Assembly: GCA_028716025.1 (NCBI GenBank)
Contig: JAQUQP010000007.1
Span: 1-24,601 of the forward strand
Direction of reading: 5' to 3'
Source: a bacterium
Lineage (GTDB): Bacteria; UBA6262
DNA length: 24,601 bases
The notes under the pieces are model-generated. The model did not search any database, was not told where the DNA came from, and saw only the letters and a list, made by a program, of their open reading frames with translations. A program made the position numbers and the translations under genes. Each line of letters begins with the position of its first letter. The first letter of the stretch is position 1. This document shows, piece by piece, positions 14,731 to 22,167 of the stretch.

Positions 14731-15301
14731 GATCTAATACCGTCACTTGTCCGGTTAAACCGGAAAAAACTATGGTATATACGCTACCTTTGGTATCAGC
14801 TAAATATATATAGGCACTTTCACCTAATCCAGTGGGAAACATGGTGATATCTGGAGGTATGGCCCTTTTAAAAGTGATCCCATCCGGCAGGTTTTTTTCT
14901 TTAAGCAGGGCAGTGTTTATTTTGTTGAAGCTTGACAGCCTATTACCGTACTCCTGTTTTTCCAGCCAATAAGTTCCGTCATAGACGTCAAAATGCGCCC
15001 GATACCTTACCCCCTCGCTTATTGACGCCTGATAAGCATAGCGCAGCATCCAGGTGACAGTCTGTACGGAACTCTTAAGTTTAGAATCAAGATATATCTT
15101 ACTAAACGTAGGCATAGCCAGTAAAACCAAAACCATCATTATTGACATTATCATAGCTAATTCTATAAGGGTAAATCCCGTTAGAGAATTTCGTTTTCTA
15201 ACAGGATGAGTTGCTGGCAAATTAAAACCGATAGTTTTCTCTAACAGGGTAAAGCCCTTACTTTTGTTTCTCCGTCCAATTGCCAATATCATCCTCTCCA
15301 C
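14720..15301 (-). CDS. gspH: Minor pseudopilin GspH with duplicated prepilin motif
   Basis: A 193-residue pseudopilin. Two prepilin motifs are present: KSKG-FTLLEKTIGFN (Gly16) and SLTG-FTLIELAMIM (Gly42). Only the second is followed by the membrane helix (about 43-65), so it should be the working cleavage site; the first is followed by polar and proline-containing sequence. The C-terminal domain is beta-rich, with VFSGLTGQV near the end as in GspH/FimT. The annotated start is GTG at 15301; ATG at 15292 (codon 4) is equally possible and better placed for GGAG/GAGG. The 5' end overlaps gspG by 44 nt. The 26 codons between the motifs match an inverted-repeat segment described separately. Deleting them leaves a normal leader. 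GspH is the link between GspG and the I-J-K tip. Confidence 0.85.
   Translation of the reverse strand: MERMILAIGRRNKSKGFTLLEKTIGFNLPATHPVRKRNSLTGFTLIELAMIMSIMMVLVLLAMPTFSKIYLDSKLKSSVQTVTWMLRYAYQASISEGVRYRAHFDVYDGTYWLEKQEYGNRLSSFNKINTALLKEKNLPDGITFKRAIPPDITMFPTGLGESAYIYLADTKGSVYTIVFSGLTGQVTVLDHEK
15168..15257. repeat. Palindromic insertion-like element inside gspH
   Basis: Inverted ends CCCGTTAGAGAA (15177-15188) and TTCTCTAACAGGG (15237-15249) match at 11 of 12 positions with one GT-type mismatch. A third, shortened copy of the end (TTTTCTAACAGGA, 15194-15206) lies inside and can pair with the first as a local hairpin. The element is bracketed by an imperfect direct repeat, AGGGTAAA(T/G)CCC, at 15168-15179 and 15246-15257. 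The repeat copies are 78 bp (26 codons) apart, so the gspH frame is kept. This resembles in-frame palindromic elements such as those in Rickettsia. A short tandem duplication is the alternative. Confidence 0.6.
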
Positions 15302-15683
15302 CCTCTACCCCATTCGGGCCGAAACTGTACAAGTCATAATCATTATTATGTTTCCCGGGAGCGCTATAGACATACGCATTTCCCCAGGGATCAAGAGATA
15401 CGTCTTTTTTTAGATACGGGCCATTCCATTTTTTTATATTACCGGGATTGGTCAATAGGGCTTTCAATCCTTCCGCAGTTGTAGGATAACGGCCGCAGTC
15501 CAACTCAAAAGCATCCAGTCCCATGCCTACTGTTTCAATTTGCAGGCGAGTGGCAGAAACCCTGGCCTGCTCAGTCCTGCCGGTCAATCGCGGCAGGACC
15601 ACCGTGACTAGGATACTGATTATAACCACGACGAGCATTATTTCAATTAACGTAAAACCTTTTTTGCTATTGATATAGCGCAT
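15258..15683 (-). CDS. gspG: Major pseudopilin GspG
   Basis: A 141-residue major pseudopilin. The leader MRYINSKKG is cut before FTLIEIMLVVVIISIL (Glu+5). DCGRYPTTAEGLKALL, GPYLKKDVSLDPWGNAYVY and YSFGPNGVEGGEDDIGNW are the conserved GspG core, including the calcium-binding loop near the C-terminus. It is the main subunit of the pseudopilus, which is assembled by GspE and GspF. A good Shine-Dalgarno (GGAG, 7 nt) precedes the ATG, 18 nt after the gspF stop. Its stop (TAA, 15260-15258) lies just at the outer border of the repeat found in gspH. This is the most secure pseudopilin call. Confidence 0.96.
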   Translation of the reverse strand: MRYINSKKGFTLIEIMLVVVIISILVTVVLPRLTGRTEQARVSATRLQIETVGMGLDAFELDCGRYPTTAEGLKALLTNPGNIKKWNGPYLKKDVSLDPWGNAYVYSAPGKHNNDYDLYSFGPNGVEGGEDDIGNWTEKQK

Positions 15684-15701
15684 TACTTTCTCCTATGTTG
15701 A

Positions 15702-16907
15702 CTATTTTATCGCTCCGCTGATCTCAAAGATCGGCAATAGCATGGCCAGGACAATAAAACCAACGACCAATCCCATAAGCAAGATCACCACCGGCTCCAG
15801 TAGTCCGGTTACGGTCTTCAGCATATTTTCGACCTTCATTTCGTAAGTATCGGCGACACGCTGTAAGGATTGCTCCAAACTGCCGACTTCCTGTCCAGCA
15901 GCGATCAGGTCACTTACCACCGGCGGGAAGATGAGGCTTCTGGATAAAGGCTCAACCAAGCCCTTACCTGACTTGATCTCAGTATAAAGCCGATCTATCT
16001 CCGCACTGACTAAAGTGTTCCCTACCGCCTTTTTAGCAATTTCTAGAGCAGTGATCATGGGTATGCCATTGGTAAGTAAAACCCCCAAAGTGCGGGTAAA
16101 TCTCACTACCATTTCATATCTAATGATCTTACCTACGATAAAGACATTCAGCTTTAGTTTATCAAACCAAAGACTTCCTTGCGGGGTTTTGATATATCTT
16201 TGAAACCAAACCGCGAGAAAAATAACGCCTGGTATGTACAGGAACCACCAGTAAATAAAAAAATTACTAAGTCCCATCAATATACGGGTGGGCAGAGGTA
16301 AAACACTTTCCACATCCTTGAAAAGCAGGCTGAATTTGGGAATGACCATTATTAACAGGAATAGAATGGTAGCCGCGCCGACACAGAGCATAACCAGAGG
16401 ATACGCCATGGCTGTTTTTATTCTATCGACAAGGACCTGATCCTTTTCTTGGTAATTGGCTATACGTTCAAGACTGGCATCCAGCATGCCGCCGGATTCT
16501 CCGGCTTTAATCAGTCCGATATATAAGGAATCAAAGACTTCGGGATATTGACTTAAAGCTGTGGACAGGGACTGGCCTTTCTGAAGTTGGTCCTTGATCT
16601 CTCCGATCACTGTCTTGAGGCGTCTATTTTCAGTCTGTTTATAGGAAAGTTCCAGGGATTTAACCAGGGAAAGTCCGCCCTTCAGAGCATCCGCCAGTTG
16701 CCGATGAAAGATCACCAAGTCAGCCCGGCTTATTTTTGTTTTTAGATATCCCCGGCTGGCTTTTCGGCTTTTCTCTTCGATAATACTGACTGGGAAAAAC
16801 CCTTTTTCCTGTAAGTATTTGGCAACAGCTTTTTTGTTATCAGCTTCCAGGATATCGTTAACCACGGATCCGTCATTAGTTTTGGCTTTAAACTTATACA
16901 ATCCCAT
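15702..16907 (-). CDS. gspF: T2SS inner-membrane platform protein GspF
   Basis: A 401-residue polytopic protein of normal length. The N-terminus (MGLYKFKAKTNDGSVV) is the usual GspF/PilC opening. Two cytoplasmic helical-bundle domains repeat the same pattern: FHRQLADALKGGLSLVKSLE followed by LIKAGESGGML, and later FTRTLGVLLTNGIPMITALE followed by LIAAGQEVGSLE. Three membrane segments lie near 168-190, 215-235 and 370-395. It is the platform protein on which GspE acts. The ATG directly abuts the gspE stop with no spacer, indicating coupled translation. No anomaly is seen. Confidence 0.96.
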   Translation of the reverse strand: MGLYKFKAKTNDGSVVNDILEADNKKAVAKYLQEKGFFPVSIIEEKSRKASRGYLKTKISRADLVIFHRQLADALKGGLSLVKSLELSYKQTENRRLKTVIGEIKDQLQKGQSLSTALSQYPEVFDSLYIGLIKAGESGGMLDASLERIANYQEKDQVLVDRIKTAMAYPLVMLCVGAATILFLLIMVIPKFSLLFKDVESVLPLPTRILMGLSNFFIYWWFLYIPGVIFLAVWFQRYIKTPQGSLWFDKLKLNVFIVGKIIRYEMVVRFTRTLGVLLTNGIPMITALEIAKKAVGNTLVSAEIDRLYTEIKSGKGLVEPLSRSLIFPPVVSDLIAAGQEVGSLEQSLQRVADTYEMKVENMLKTVTGLLEPVVILLMGLVVGFIVLAMLLPIFEISGAIK

Positions 16908-18614
16908 TTACGTTACCCTGATCACTTCGTCGACGCTAGTTATACCTTGCGCTACTTTATTGAATCCGTCTATCGACAAGGTTCTCATACCCATATTTTT
17001 AGCTTTCTTCTTAATAACACTGACCGGTTCCTTTTCTACGATCAATCTTCTTATCTCATCATCAATGATCAGTAATTCATAAATCCCGGTCCGGCCCTTA
17101 TAACCCATGTAATTACATTCCGGGCACCCGGATGCGGAAGCTTTATATATTTCCTTATGGCGGACATCTTCCGGTTTTAATCCCAACTCTTTGATCAATT
17201 CATCTTCCAGCGAATACTTCACCCGGCATTTAAGACAAAGTTTGCGGACCAGTCTTTGTGCCAAAGCCGCTTCCACTGAAGAGGAAACCAGATAAGGAGG
17301 TATACCCATATCGATCAAACGGGTAATAGCCCCGCAAGCATCATTAGTATGCAAGGTGCTAAACACCAAATGCCCGGTCAAGGAAGCCCTGATAGCTATC
17401 TCTGCTGTTTCCGGGTCGCGAATCTCTCCCACCATGATAATGTTCGGGTCCTGGCGCAAAATCGACCTCAATCCTTCGGCAAAGGTCAAACCGATCTTGG
17501 GTTTTACCTGTATTTGGTTGATGCCTTTAAGTTGATATTCCACTGGGTCCTCAACAGTCACTATCATTTTATCTGTGGAATTTATGCGACTAAGGCCGGC
17601 ATATAAAGTGGTAGTTTTACCACTGCCGGTAGGACCAGTGACCAAAATAATTCCATGCGGCAGTTTGATCAACTTCTCTATCGCTTTCAAGTCGTCTTCT
17701 TCCACTCCCAGTTGTTCCAGTCCCAGCAGCACCCGGTTCCTGGGCAATATCCGCAGGTCTATACTTTCTCCCCAAATGGTCGGTATACTGGAAACACGGA
17801 TGTCTATCTCTTCCCCTTCCAAGCTCAGTCTGATGCGGCCATCCTGCGGTAAGCGTTTTTCCGCGATATTTAACTCAGCCATTATCTTAATGCGTGAAAC
17901 TATTGTGGCTTCAAATTGTTTGATCGTATCCGGGGCCGGTATTTCGTGCAGTACGCCATCAATACGGTAGCGTATGCGCAGGTCCTTTTCAAAAGGTTCT
18001 ATATGTATATCCGTGGCCCGGTTCTTATACGCATCAGTAATGATCTGGTTCACGAATTTTATGATCGAGACTTCATCCCCCCTGGCCTCTTTCTCAAAAT
18101 CCTTAAGTTCTTTCACTTTATGTTCAGCGGTACGCCCTTGTACCTGGGTTTCAATGATCTCTTCCATAGTGGCCGCGCCTATACCATAATATTCATGGAT
18201 AGCTTCTATGATCTCGTCTTCTTCGGCCACCATTATTTTGATATTGCTATTGATCAAAAGCCTTATTTCATCCTGCAAATGGATATCAAAAGGATCAGGC
18301 ATAGCGATAACTAGCACTCCGTCCTCTTCGCGCATCGGCAGGATCCTATGCTGGTAGGCGTAATTGGCCGGGATCTTCTTCACTACTTCCGGATCGATTT
18401 TTTCCTTATTCAATCTTATATAGGGAATATTGAGAACCTTGGACAGCGCGTTGAAAAGCTGGTCTTTTTTAACGTAACTCAACCGGAGCAGGATCTGGTC
18501 AAGTCTTTCTGCTGTCTCCTTTTTTATCTCGTTGGCATAAACCCACTGCTCCTGGTCAATAATTTTATCAGCCAGCAAAACATTTTTTAATTTTTCTTCC
18601 CATACTGTTACCAT
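16908..18614 (-). CDS. gspE: T2SS assembly ATPase GspE
   Basis: A 568-residue secretion ATPase. The N-terminal domain (about 1-135) is of the MshEN/T2SSE_N type, with a leucine-rich helical pattern (RLDQILLRLSYV) that only partly matches the cyclic-di-GMP-binding motif. The catalytic part has Walker A GPTGSGKT (327-334), Walker B IIMVGEIRD (392-400), the His box STLHTNDA (419-426) and a zinc site formed by Cys460, Cys463, Cys497 and Cys500. It powers pseudopilus assembly at the inner membrane with GspL and GspF. ATG at 18614 has AAGGAG 7 nt upstream. It is the first gsp gene, 28 nt after the preceding secreted-protein gene. Confidence 0.96.
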   Translation of the reverse strand: MVTVWEEKLKNVLLADKIIDQEQWVYANEIKKETAERLDQILLRLSYVKKDQLFNALSKVLNIPYIRLNKEKIDPEVVKKIPANYAYQHRILPMREEDGVLVIAMPDPFDIHLQDEIRLLINSNIKIMVAEEDEIIEAIHEYYGIGAATMEEIIETQVQGRTAEHKVKELKDFEKEARGDEVSIIKFVNQIITDAYKNRATDIHIEPFEKDLRIRYRIDGVLHEIPAPDTIKQFEATIVSRIKIMAELNIAEKRLPQDGRIRLSLEGEEIDIRVSSIPTIWGESIDLRILPRNRVLLGLEQLGVEEDDLKAIEKLIKLPHGIILVTGPTGSGKTTTLYAGLSRINSTDKMIVTVEDPVEYQLKGINQIQVKPKIGLTFAEGLRSILRQDPNIIMVGEIRDPETAEIAIRASLTGHLVFSTLHTNDACGAITRLIDMGIPPYLVSSSVEAALAQRLVRKLCLKCRVKYSLEDELIKELGLKPEDVRHKEIYKASASGCPECNYMGYKGRTGIYELLIIDDEIRRLIVEKEPVSVIKKKAKNMGMRTLSIDGFNKVAQGITSVDEVIRVT

Positions 18615-18642
18615 GGGCCAGCTCCTTAGAATTTTTTAGTAC

Positions 18643-20091
18643 CTATTCTTGCTTTCTGATCACAAAGTTATCTATATAGAAAAAGGCCCGGGGAGGATTT
18701 TTTCCCCTTTCCAGTTTCATGAATCCAGTACAGTCCCAGTTGGCCAGTTCCAAGTCTTGAACGATAAAATCATTGGTCCGGCCTTTCAACATTTCTCCCA
18801 GGTCTATCTTGGCGTGATGCCACTGGTCATCGGCCAGGATATCCCTGACCGCGCCTATTTTCTCCATATTTATATCCCAGTAGATCTTTTCATCATCAGT
18901 TAATACGATATCATACCACTTATTATTGACTTTAGCCAGAATATTAATTTTTACCCCCGGAGGTATTTTATAATCAAATTCCAGGATATTGTACTGGTTA
19001 GCATAATATGGTTTAGAGATCATACTGCAGGCAAAATTACCTTGATCCCCGCGATTGGTTAGTTTTAAGCACCTTGACCGGTCATGATATTGTTTGCGAT
19101 TCCGGTTCAATATGGCACCAGTCTTGAGGTAATCAGAATGCCATTCGCCAAGGTTCTGTTCAAAAGTATTTTCTATTAAAATCGCTGTATTCTCATCCCG
19201 GGGAGCGGCTTGCTCATTGATCTCGGCCTCATTCACTATTCTTTTATTCTCCAATACGGCATACAAGGCAAATTTATCCGGTATAGTATCCAGGGCAGCC
19301 CAGACAGAATCAGCGCTATTACTCAGATACGTTTTTAGCGGCTGCCATTTCTTTCTACCAGGATCATAATAATATATCTGCAGATTATGTTTATCCATAT
19401 CCGGGGACAATGAATAGTTTATCTGGAGTTTTGCCGGCCGGATAAATTTCGTCCCCGGTGGATTAAGCTCATATATTTTGCTGGCTAATCTTGTTTTACG
19501 CGGTAAGGGCAAATTCTGTACAGGTAAAGGCAAGAGGGACATAACCTCTACCGCCCGGTATAAGGAGTGTTCCGGAACGATAAATAATGCCTGTCCATCC
19601 GGGCTCCCCACTTGGCTATCTATAGAATTCAGTATGACCCTGCCGACTTCAACCATTATTTTATCTTCTACTCTCCGGCCTTTTTTATCCACTACTGTAA
19701 GCTTGAGGGTGTATATGCCGACAGGCAAGTCAACTTTATGATTACCATACTGGTATTCACTTAGACCTGTATCCCACATCCCCAGATTCCCAGGAATAGT
19801 TTTATCCAGGGAAAAATCTATTTTAAAAAAACCAAAACCTTCTTTAGCTTCTTTTGTGGAACTGGAAATAAAGACCCACTGGGTTGGATCCTCACCTGGC
19901 CCATACTCCAATTTATAACTTTGAAAATCTTGACCGCAAGCCATACCATAAATTGGCACATCTCCCCTGACCAGAGCGTATTTATAGGGGATAGTGATCT
20001 TGGCTACCAGGTTGTCCGGTAACGGTTTATCAGCCGCGAACAGGTAGAGCGGAATAAAAACAAAGCACCATAAAAATAGCATCTTTTTCAT
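18643..20091 (-). CDS. Secreted three-domain beta protein upstream of gspE
   Basis: A 482-residue protein with a signal peptide (about 1-20, ending LFAA). Residues 25-155 look Ig-like (YALVRGDVPIYG, LEYGPGEDPTQW, PVGIYTLKLTVVDKKGR). Residues 160-305 form a beta domain with INYSLSPDM and IYYYDPGRKKWQPL, reminiscent of ZU5-type modules. Residues 308-480 resemble a jelly-roll carbohydrate-binding or LamG-like domain (IENTFEQNLGEWHSD, LEFDYKIPPG, FYIDNFVIRK). No catalytic motif is recognised. It sits 28 nt upstream of gspE on the same strand and is probably co-transcribed with the T2SS, so it may be a substrate or a surface partner. It ends in TAG. The Shine-Dalgarno is AGGA, 8 nt from ATG. The function is unknown. 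Confidence 0.75.
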   Translation of the reverse strand: MKKMLFLWCFVFIPLYLFAADKPLPDNLVAKITIPYKYALVRGDVPIYGMACGQDFQSYKLEYGPGEDPTQWVFISSSTKEAKEGFGFFKIDFSLDKTIPGNLGMWDTGLSEYQYGNHKVDLPVGIYTLKLTVVDKKGRRVEDKIMVEVGRVILNSIDSQVGSPDGQALFIVPEHSLYRAVEVMSLLPLPVQNLPLPRKTRLASKIYELNPPGTKFIRPAKLQINYSLSPDMDKHNLQIYYYDPGRKKWQPLKTYLSNSADSVWAALDTIPDKFALYAVLENKRIVNEAEINEQAAPRDENTAILIENTFEQNLGEWHSDYLKTGAILNRNRKQYHDRSRCLKLTNRGDQGNFACSMISKPYYANQYNILEFDYKIPPGVKINILAKVNNKWYDIVLTDDEKIYWDINMEKIGAVRDILADDQWHHAKIDLGEMLKGRTNDFIVQDLELANWDCTGFMKLERGKNPPRAFFYIDNFVIRKQE

Positions 20092-20163
20092 TAGTCACAT
20101 CCTGTTATGATTAGCCATAAAACCAGCTATATATCTATACCAAAATATCAATATAAAAGCAAT
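20092..20163 (-). promoter_or_regulatory. AT-rich leader that may hold the T2SS operon promoter
   Basis: Between the putative terminator and the ATG at 20091, the minus strand shows TTGCTT, 17 nt, then TATAGA preceded by TGG (extended -10-like). The match is weak. The location upstream of the first gene of the run through gspE-D is what makes it a candidate. Confidence 0.3.
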
Positions 20164-20200
20164 GGGCTGGATAAGTAAAATTACTTTCTTATCTCAGCCC
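20164..20200 (-). terminator. Possible terminator after the 126-residue-repeat gene
   Basis: On the minus strand GGGCTG(A)GATAAG pairs with CTTATCCAGCCC around a 12-nt loop, with one bulged base, followed by ATTGCTTTTATATT. The hairpin lies about 30 nt past the stop at 20231. The T-rich tail is imperfect, so the call is moderate. If real, it separates the repeat-protein gene from the T2SS unit. Confidence 0.45.
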
Positions 20201-20230
20201 AAAATTGCTCATTACAAGATTAATTCCGGC

Positions 20231-21856
20231 TTATTTTATGGCCGCTGCCTTCTCCTGGCTGACTTTAGCCACCTTCCAGTACCAGCCGCGCGGATCCCAA
20301 CATTGCGCGTAACTATATTGGTTCATGATCGTATTGAACATTTCTTTGGCTTTGGCCGCGTCTCCCTGCTTCTGATAAGATTGACCCAAAATGTAATAGC
20401 AGGTAGCCACATCATTTAAAGCCCAATAATAAGGAGCAAATGTGCCTTTAGCGCATTCCTTTAATCCGGCTTGCATCTCAGCCGCTTTTTCTCCATACAA
20501 ATAGATCACTTTCTTGGTATAGAGCTCTACCCCTTTATAATCACCTTCATCCAGGGCTTTCCAGGCTTTTCCCGTCAAGGTAACCGAACGGTAATCCTCG
20601 TAATCATACTTGGTCCCGTAATTATCCAGTTTATCCTTGGCCACTTCAGCGACTTTCCAATGCCAGCCTTTAGGATCCCAACAGACGGCAAAACCAAGCT
20701 GGGCGGCTTTTTGTAACATGGCCTTAGCCAAATCATCCTTACCTTCCTGGAGGTACCTGTCTCCCAATATATAATAGGAGGTAGCTACATCATTTACAGC
20801 CCAGGCAGCTGATTCCGCGCCTTTCACCGGGAATGCGGTCAGACTACTCTTCATCTCGGTAGCTTTTTCTTCATATAAGTAAATGCATTTCTTGGCATAC
20901 AGCTCAACGCCTTTGGTATCTTTCTCTTTCAAAGCGTTCCAGCCCTTAGTAGTCAAGGTTAAAGAACTATAATCTTTAAAATCATATTTAGTCTTATAAT
21001 TGTCCAGTTTATCCTTAGCCACTTCGGCGACTTTCCAATACCAGCCGCGCGGATCCCAGCAAACCGCGAAACCAAGCTGGGAAGCTTTTTGATACATCTC
21101 TTTGGCTAATACATCATTGCCTTCCTGCATGTATTTCTCGCCCAGCATAAAGCAGCACGTGGCAACATCATTCATCGCCCAGGCTGTCGCTTCCGCGCCT
21201 TTGGCCTTAAAAGCGGTCAATTGGCCCTGCATCTTTTGCGCTTTGTCGCTGTAAAGAGCAAGGCACTTTCTGGCATAGAGTTCTACCCCTTTATAATCCT
21301 TAGCTTTGAGCGAATCCCAACTCTTCGTGGTCAGATTCTGGCTGGTATAATCCCCGTAATCATATGGGGTACCGATAGTTTTCAGTTTATCCTGGGCTAC
21401 CTCTTTAACATTCCAGTACCAGCCGCGCGGATCCCAGCAATAAGAATCCTTATATTTTTCCACGATCTGCTGATAATTGCTTTTCGCTTCTGTATCATTT
21501 CCTTCCTTACGTAATGATTCAGCTATTATAAAATGAGCAATAGCTACATCATTGAGATCATTCTTTTTGATCTTATTATACTTTTCCAGGACTACAGGAT
21601 CGCTATTATCAATAACCTTGGCCGCCAGGATACTTGACGCATCAAGATCGATGCTCTTCAGGCTTTCCAGCGCTTGTTGCTCTTGCACAGCTTTATCCTT
21701 CAAAGTATTAATACATATTTGCGCTTTGTTTTTAGCTTCGTTATAGTTCTTGCCACTGAGCGCCTGCCAGGCAGAATCAGTATCTTGATTAGCCATAGCT
21801 AAAGGGCTCAATAAAAACAAGAGTGCTACTGAAAACATTAGAACCTTTTTAAACAC
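20231..21856 (-). CDS. Secreted helical-repeat protein with four CWDPRGWYW units
   Basis: A 541-residue protein with a signal peptide (about 1-22, ending AMA). Four units of about 126 residues each end in CWDP(R/K)GW(Y/H)W followed by KVAEVAKDKL or a variant, with the Cys at 140, 266, 392 and 519. Units 2-4 also share a TxxxW...KGVELY(A/T)KK block and VNDVAT-YYILG, with TPR-like helices (YLQEGKDDLAKAMLQKA). Spacings between Cys residues are 126, 126 and 127. The pattern recalls TPR-type repeats in uncharacterised proteins of Omnitrophota-like genomes. No enzyme motif is visible; scaffold or binding roles are guesses. The start is GTG with AGGAGGG 5 nt away; ATG at codon 7 is the alternative. 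Unit 1 is the most diverged. It lies between two other exported proteins. Confidence 0.85.
   Translation of the reverse strand: MFKKVLMFSVALLFLLSPLAMANQDTDSAWQALSGKNYNEAKNKAQICINTLKDKAVQEQQALESLKSIDLDASSILAAKVIDNSDPVVLEKYNKIKKNDLNDVAIAHFIIAESLRKEGNDTEAKSNYQQIVEKYKDSYCWDPRGWYWNVKEVAQDKLKTIGTPYDYGDYTSQNLTTKSWDSLKAKDYKGVELYARKCLALYSDKAQKMQGQLTAFKAKGAEATAWAMNDVATCCFMLGEKYMQEGNDVLAKEMYQKASQLGFAVCWDPRGWYWKVAEVAKDKLDNYKTKYDFKDYSSLTLTTKGWNALKEKDTKGVELYAKKCIYLYEEKATEMKSSLTAFPVKGAESAAWAVNDVATSYYILGDRYLQEGKDDLAKAMLQKAAQLGFAVCWDPKGWHWKVAEVAKDKLDNYGTKYDYEDYRSVTLTGKAWKALDEGDYKGVELYTKKVIYLYGEKAAEMQAGLKECAKGTFAPYYWALNDVATCYYILGQSYQKQGDAAKAKEMFNTIMNQYSYAQCWDPRGWYWKVAKVSQEKAAAIK
20243..21379 (-). repeat. Three well-conserved 378-bp tandem coding repeats
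   Basis: The DNA encoding units 2-4 of the repeat protein recurs with a period of about 378 bp; a fourth, diverged copy lies further 5'. Near-identical stretches are seen around the CWDPRG codons, for example CAGCCGCGCGGATCCCA (plus strand) close to 20280, 21040 and 21420, with a modified copy near 20665. DNA-level similarity points to fairly recent duplication or gene conversion. Confidence 0.8.
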
Positions 21857-21861
21857 TTTTC

Positions 21862-21867
21862 CCTCCT
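21862..21867 (-). promoter_or_regulatory. Ribosome binding site for the GTG start at 21856
   Basis: On the minus strand AGGAGG lies 5 nt before GTG at 21856. This favours GTG over the in-frame ATG six codons later, which would sit too far away. Confidence 0.6.
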
Positions 21868-21891
21868 CTTAACTGATTTATAATTTAGGCT

Positions 21892-21921
21892 TTCCCGGGG
21901 ATCGTTTTCGATCCCCGGGAA
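21892..21921. terminator. Perfect 13-bp GC-rich hairpin between two exported-protein genes
   Basis: TTCCCGGGGATCG (21892-21904) is perfectly mirrored by 21909-21921 around a TTTT loop (AAAA on the minus strand). It lies 12 bp past the stop at 21934 and 35 bp before the next start. No T-run follows on either strand, so it is not a standard rho-independent terminator. It may still terminate, stabilise the mRNA 3' end, or be a dispersed palindrome. Confidence 0.5.
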
Positions 21922-21933
21922 TTCTTCCAATAT

Positions 21934-22167
21934 TTATTTTGTTTTACTCAAGAAACTCTTCAAAGCCGTTCTATCTTTACGGTCGCTAAGGATGAAAGTA
22001 GGATCGGTAAACACGAAATCACCAATCTCCACATCGTCAAGCCAAGCAGTATCACTACCGCTGCTGACACTGCCATCCTTTGTATAGCTCCACTTAAAGG
22101 TATGACTTCCTTCACCCAGATAGTAGTACGCCATACTCCAGTCCCATTCACCTGACCAATTACTTTG
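21934..22167 (-). pseudogene. 3' remainder of the FG-GAP protein gene after an in-frame TAG
   Basis: Reading on past TAG (22170-22168) in the same frame gives 77 more codons to a TAA at 21936-21934. They begin QSNWSGEWDWS and continue with YLGEGSHTFKWSY, SSGSDTAWLDDVEI and a polar tail ending FLSKTK. This completes the second jelly-roll repeat, aligning with WSGEVPWEKVAYFV and SSGSDTAWVDNVKI of the first. The segment is therefore the natural C-terminus of the upstream gene, not a separate gene. No sorting or anchor domain is recognised in the tail. Either the gene carries a nonsense mutation or the base call is wrong. Confidence 0.7.

Noticed and set aside
9158..16907. A type IV pilus operon instead of T2SS.
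   Set aside because: GspG has the T2SS calcium-loop signature, GspK lacks Glu5 and has its insert domain, and H-I-J-K are all present. No pilT or major PilA-type gene is in the window.
17349..18314. Several plus-strand open frames opposite gspE, and similar ones opposite other genes.
   Set aside because: They lie antisense to strongly conserved proteins, show no recognisable domains and lack convincing ribosome sites.
20231..21856. CRISPR array or other non-coding repeat array suggested by the repeated DNA.
   Set aside because: The period is about 378 bp, in frame and conserved at the protein level, so these are coding domain repeats.
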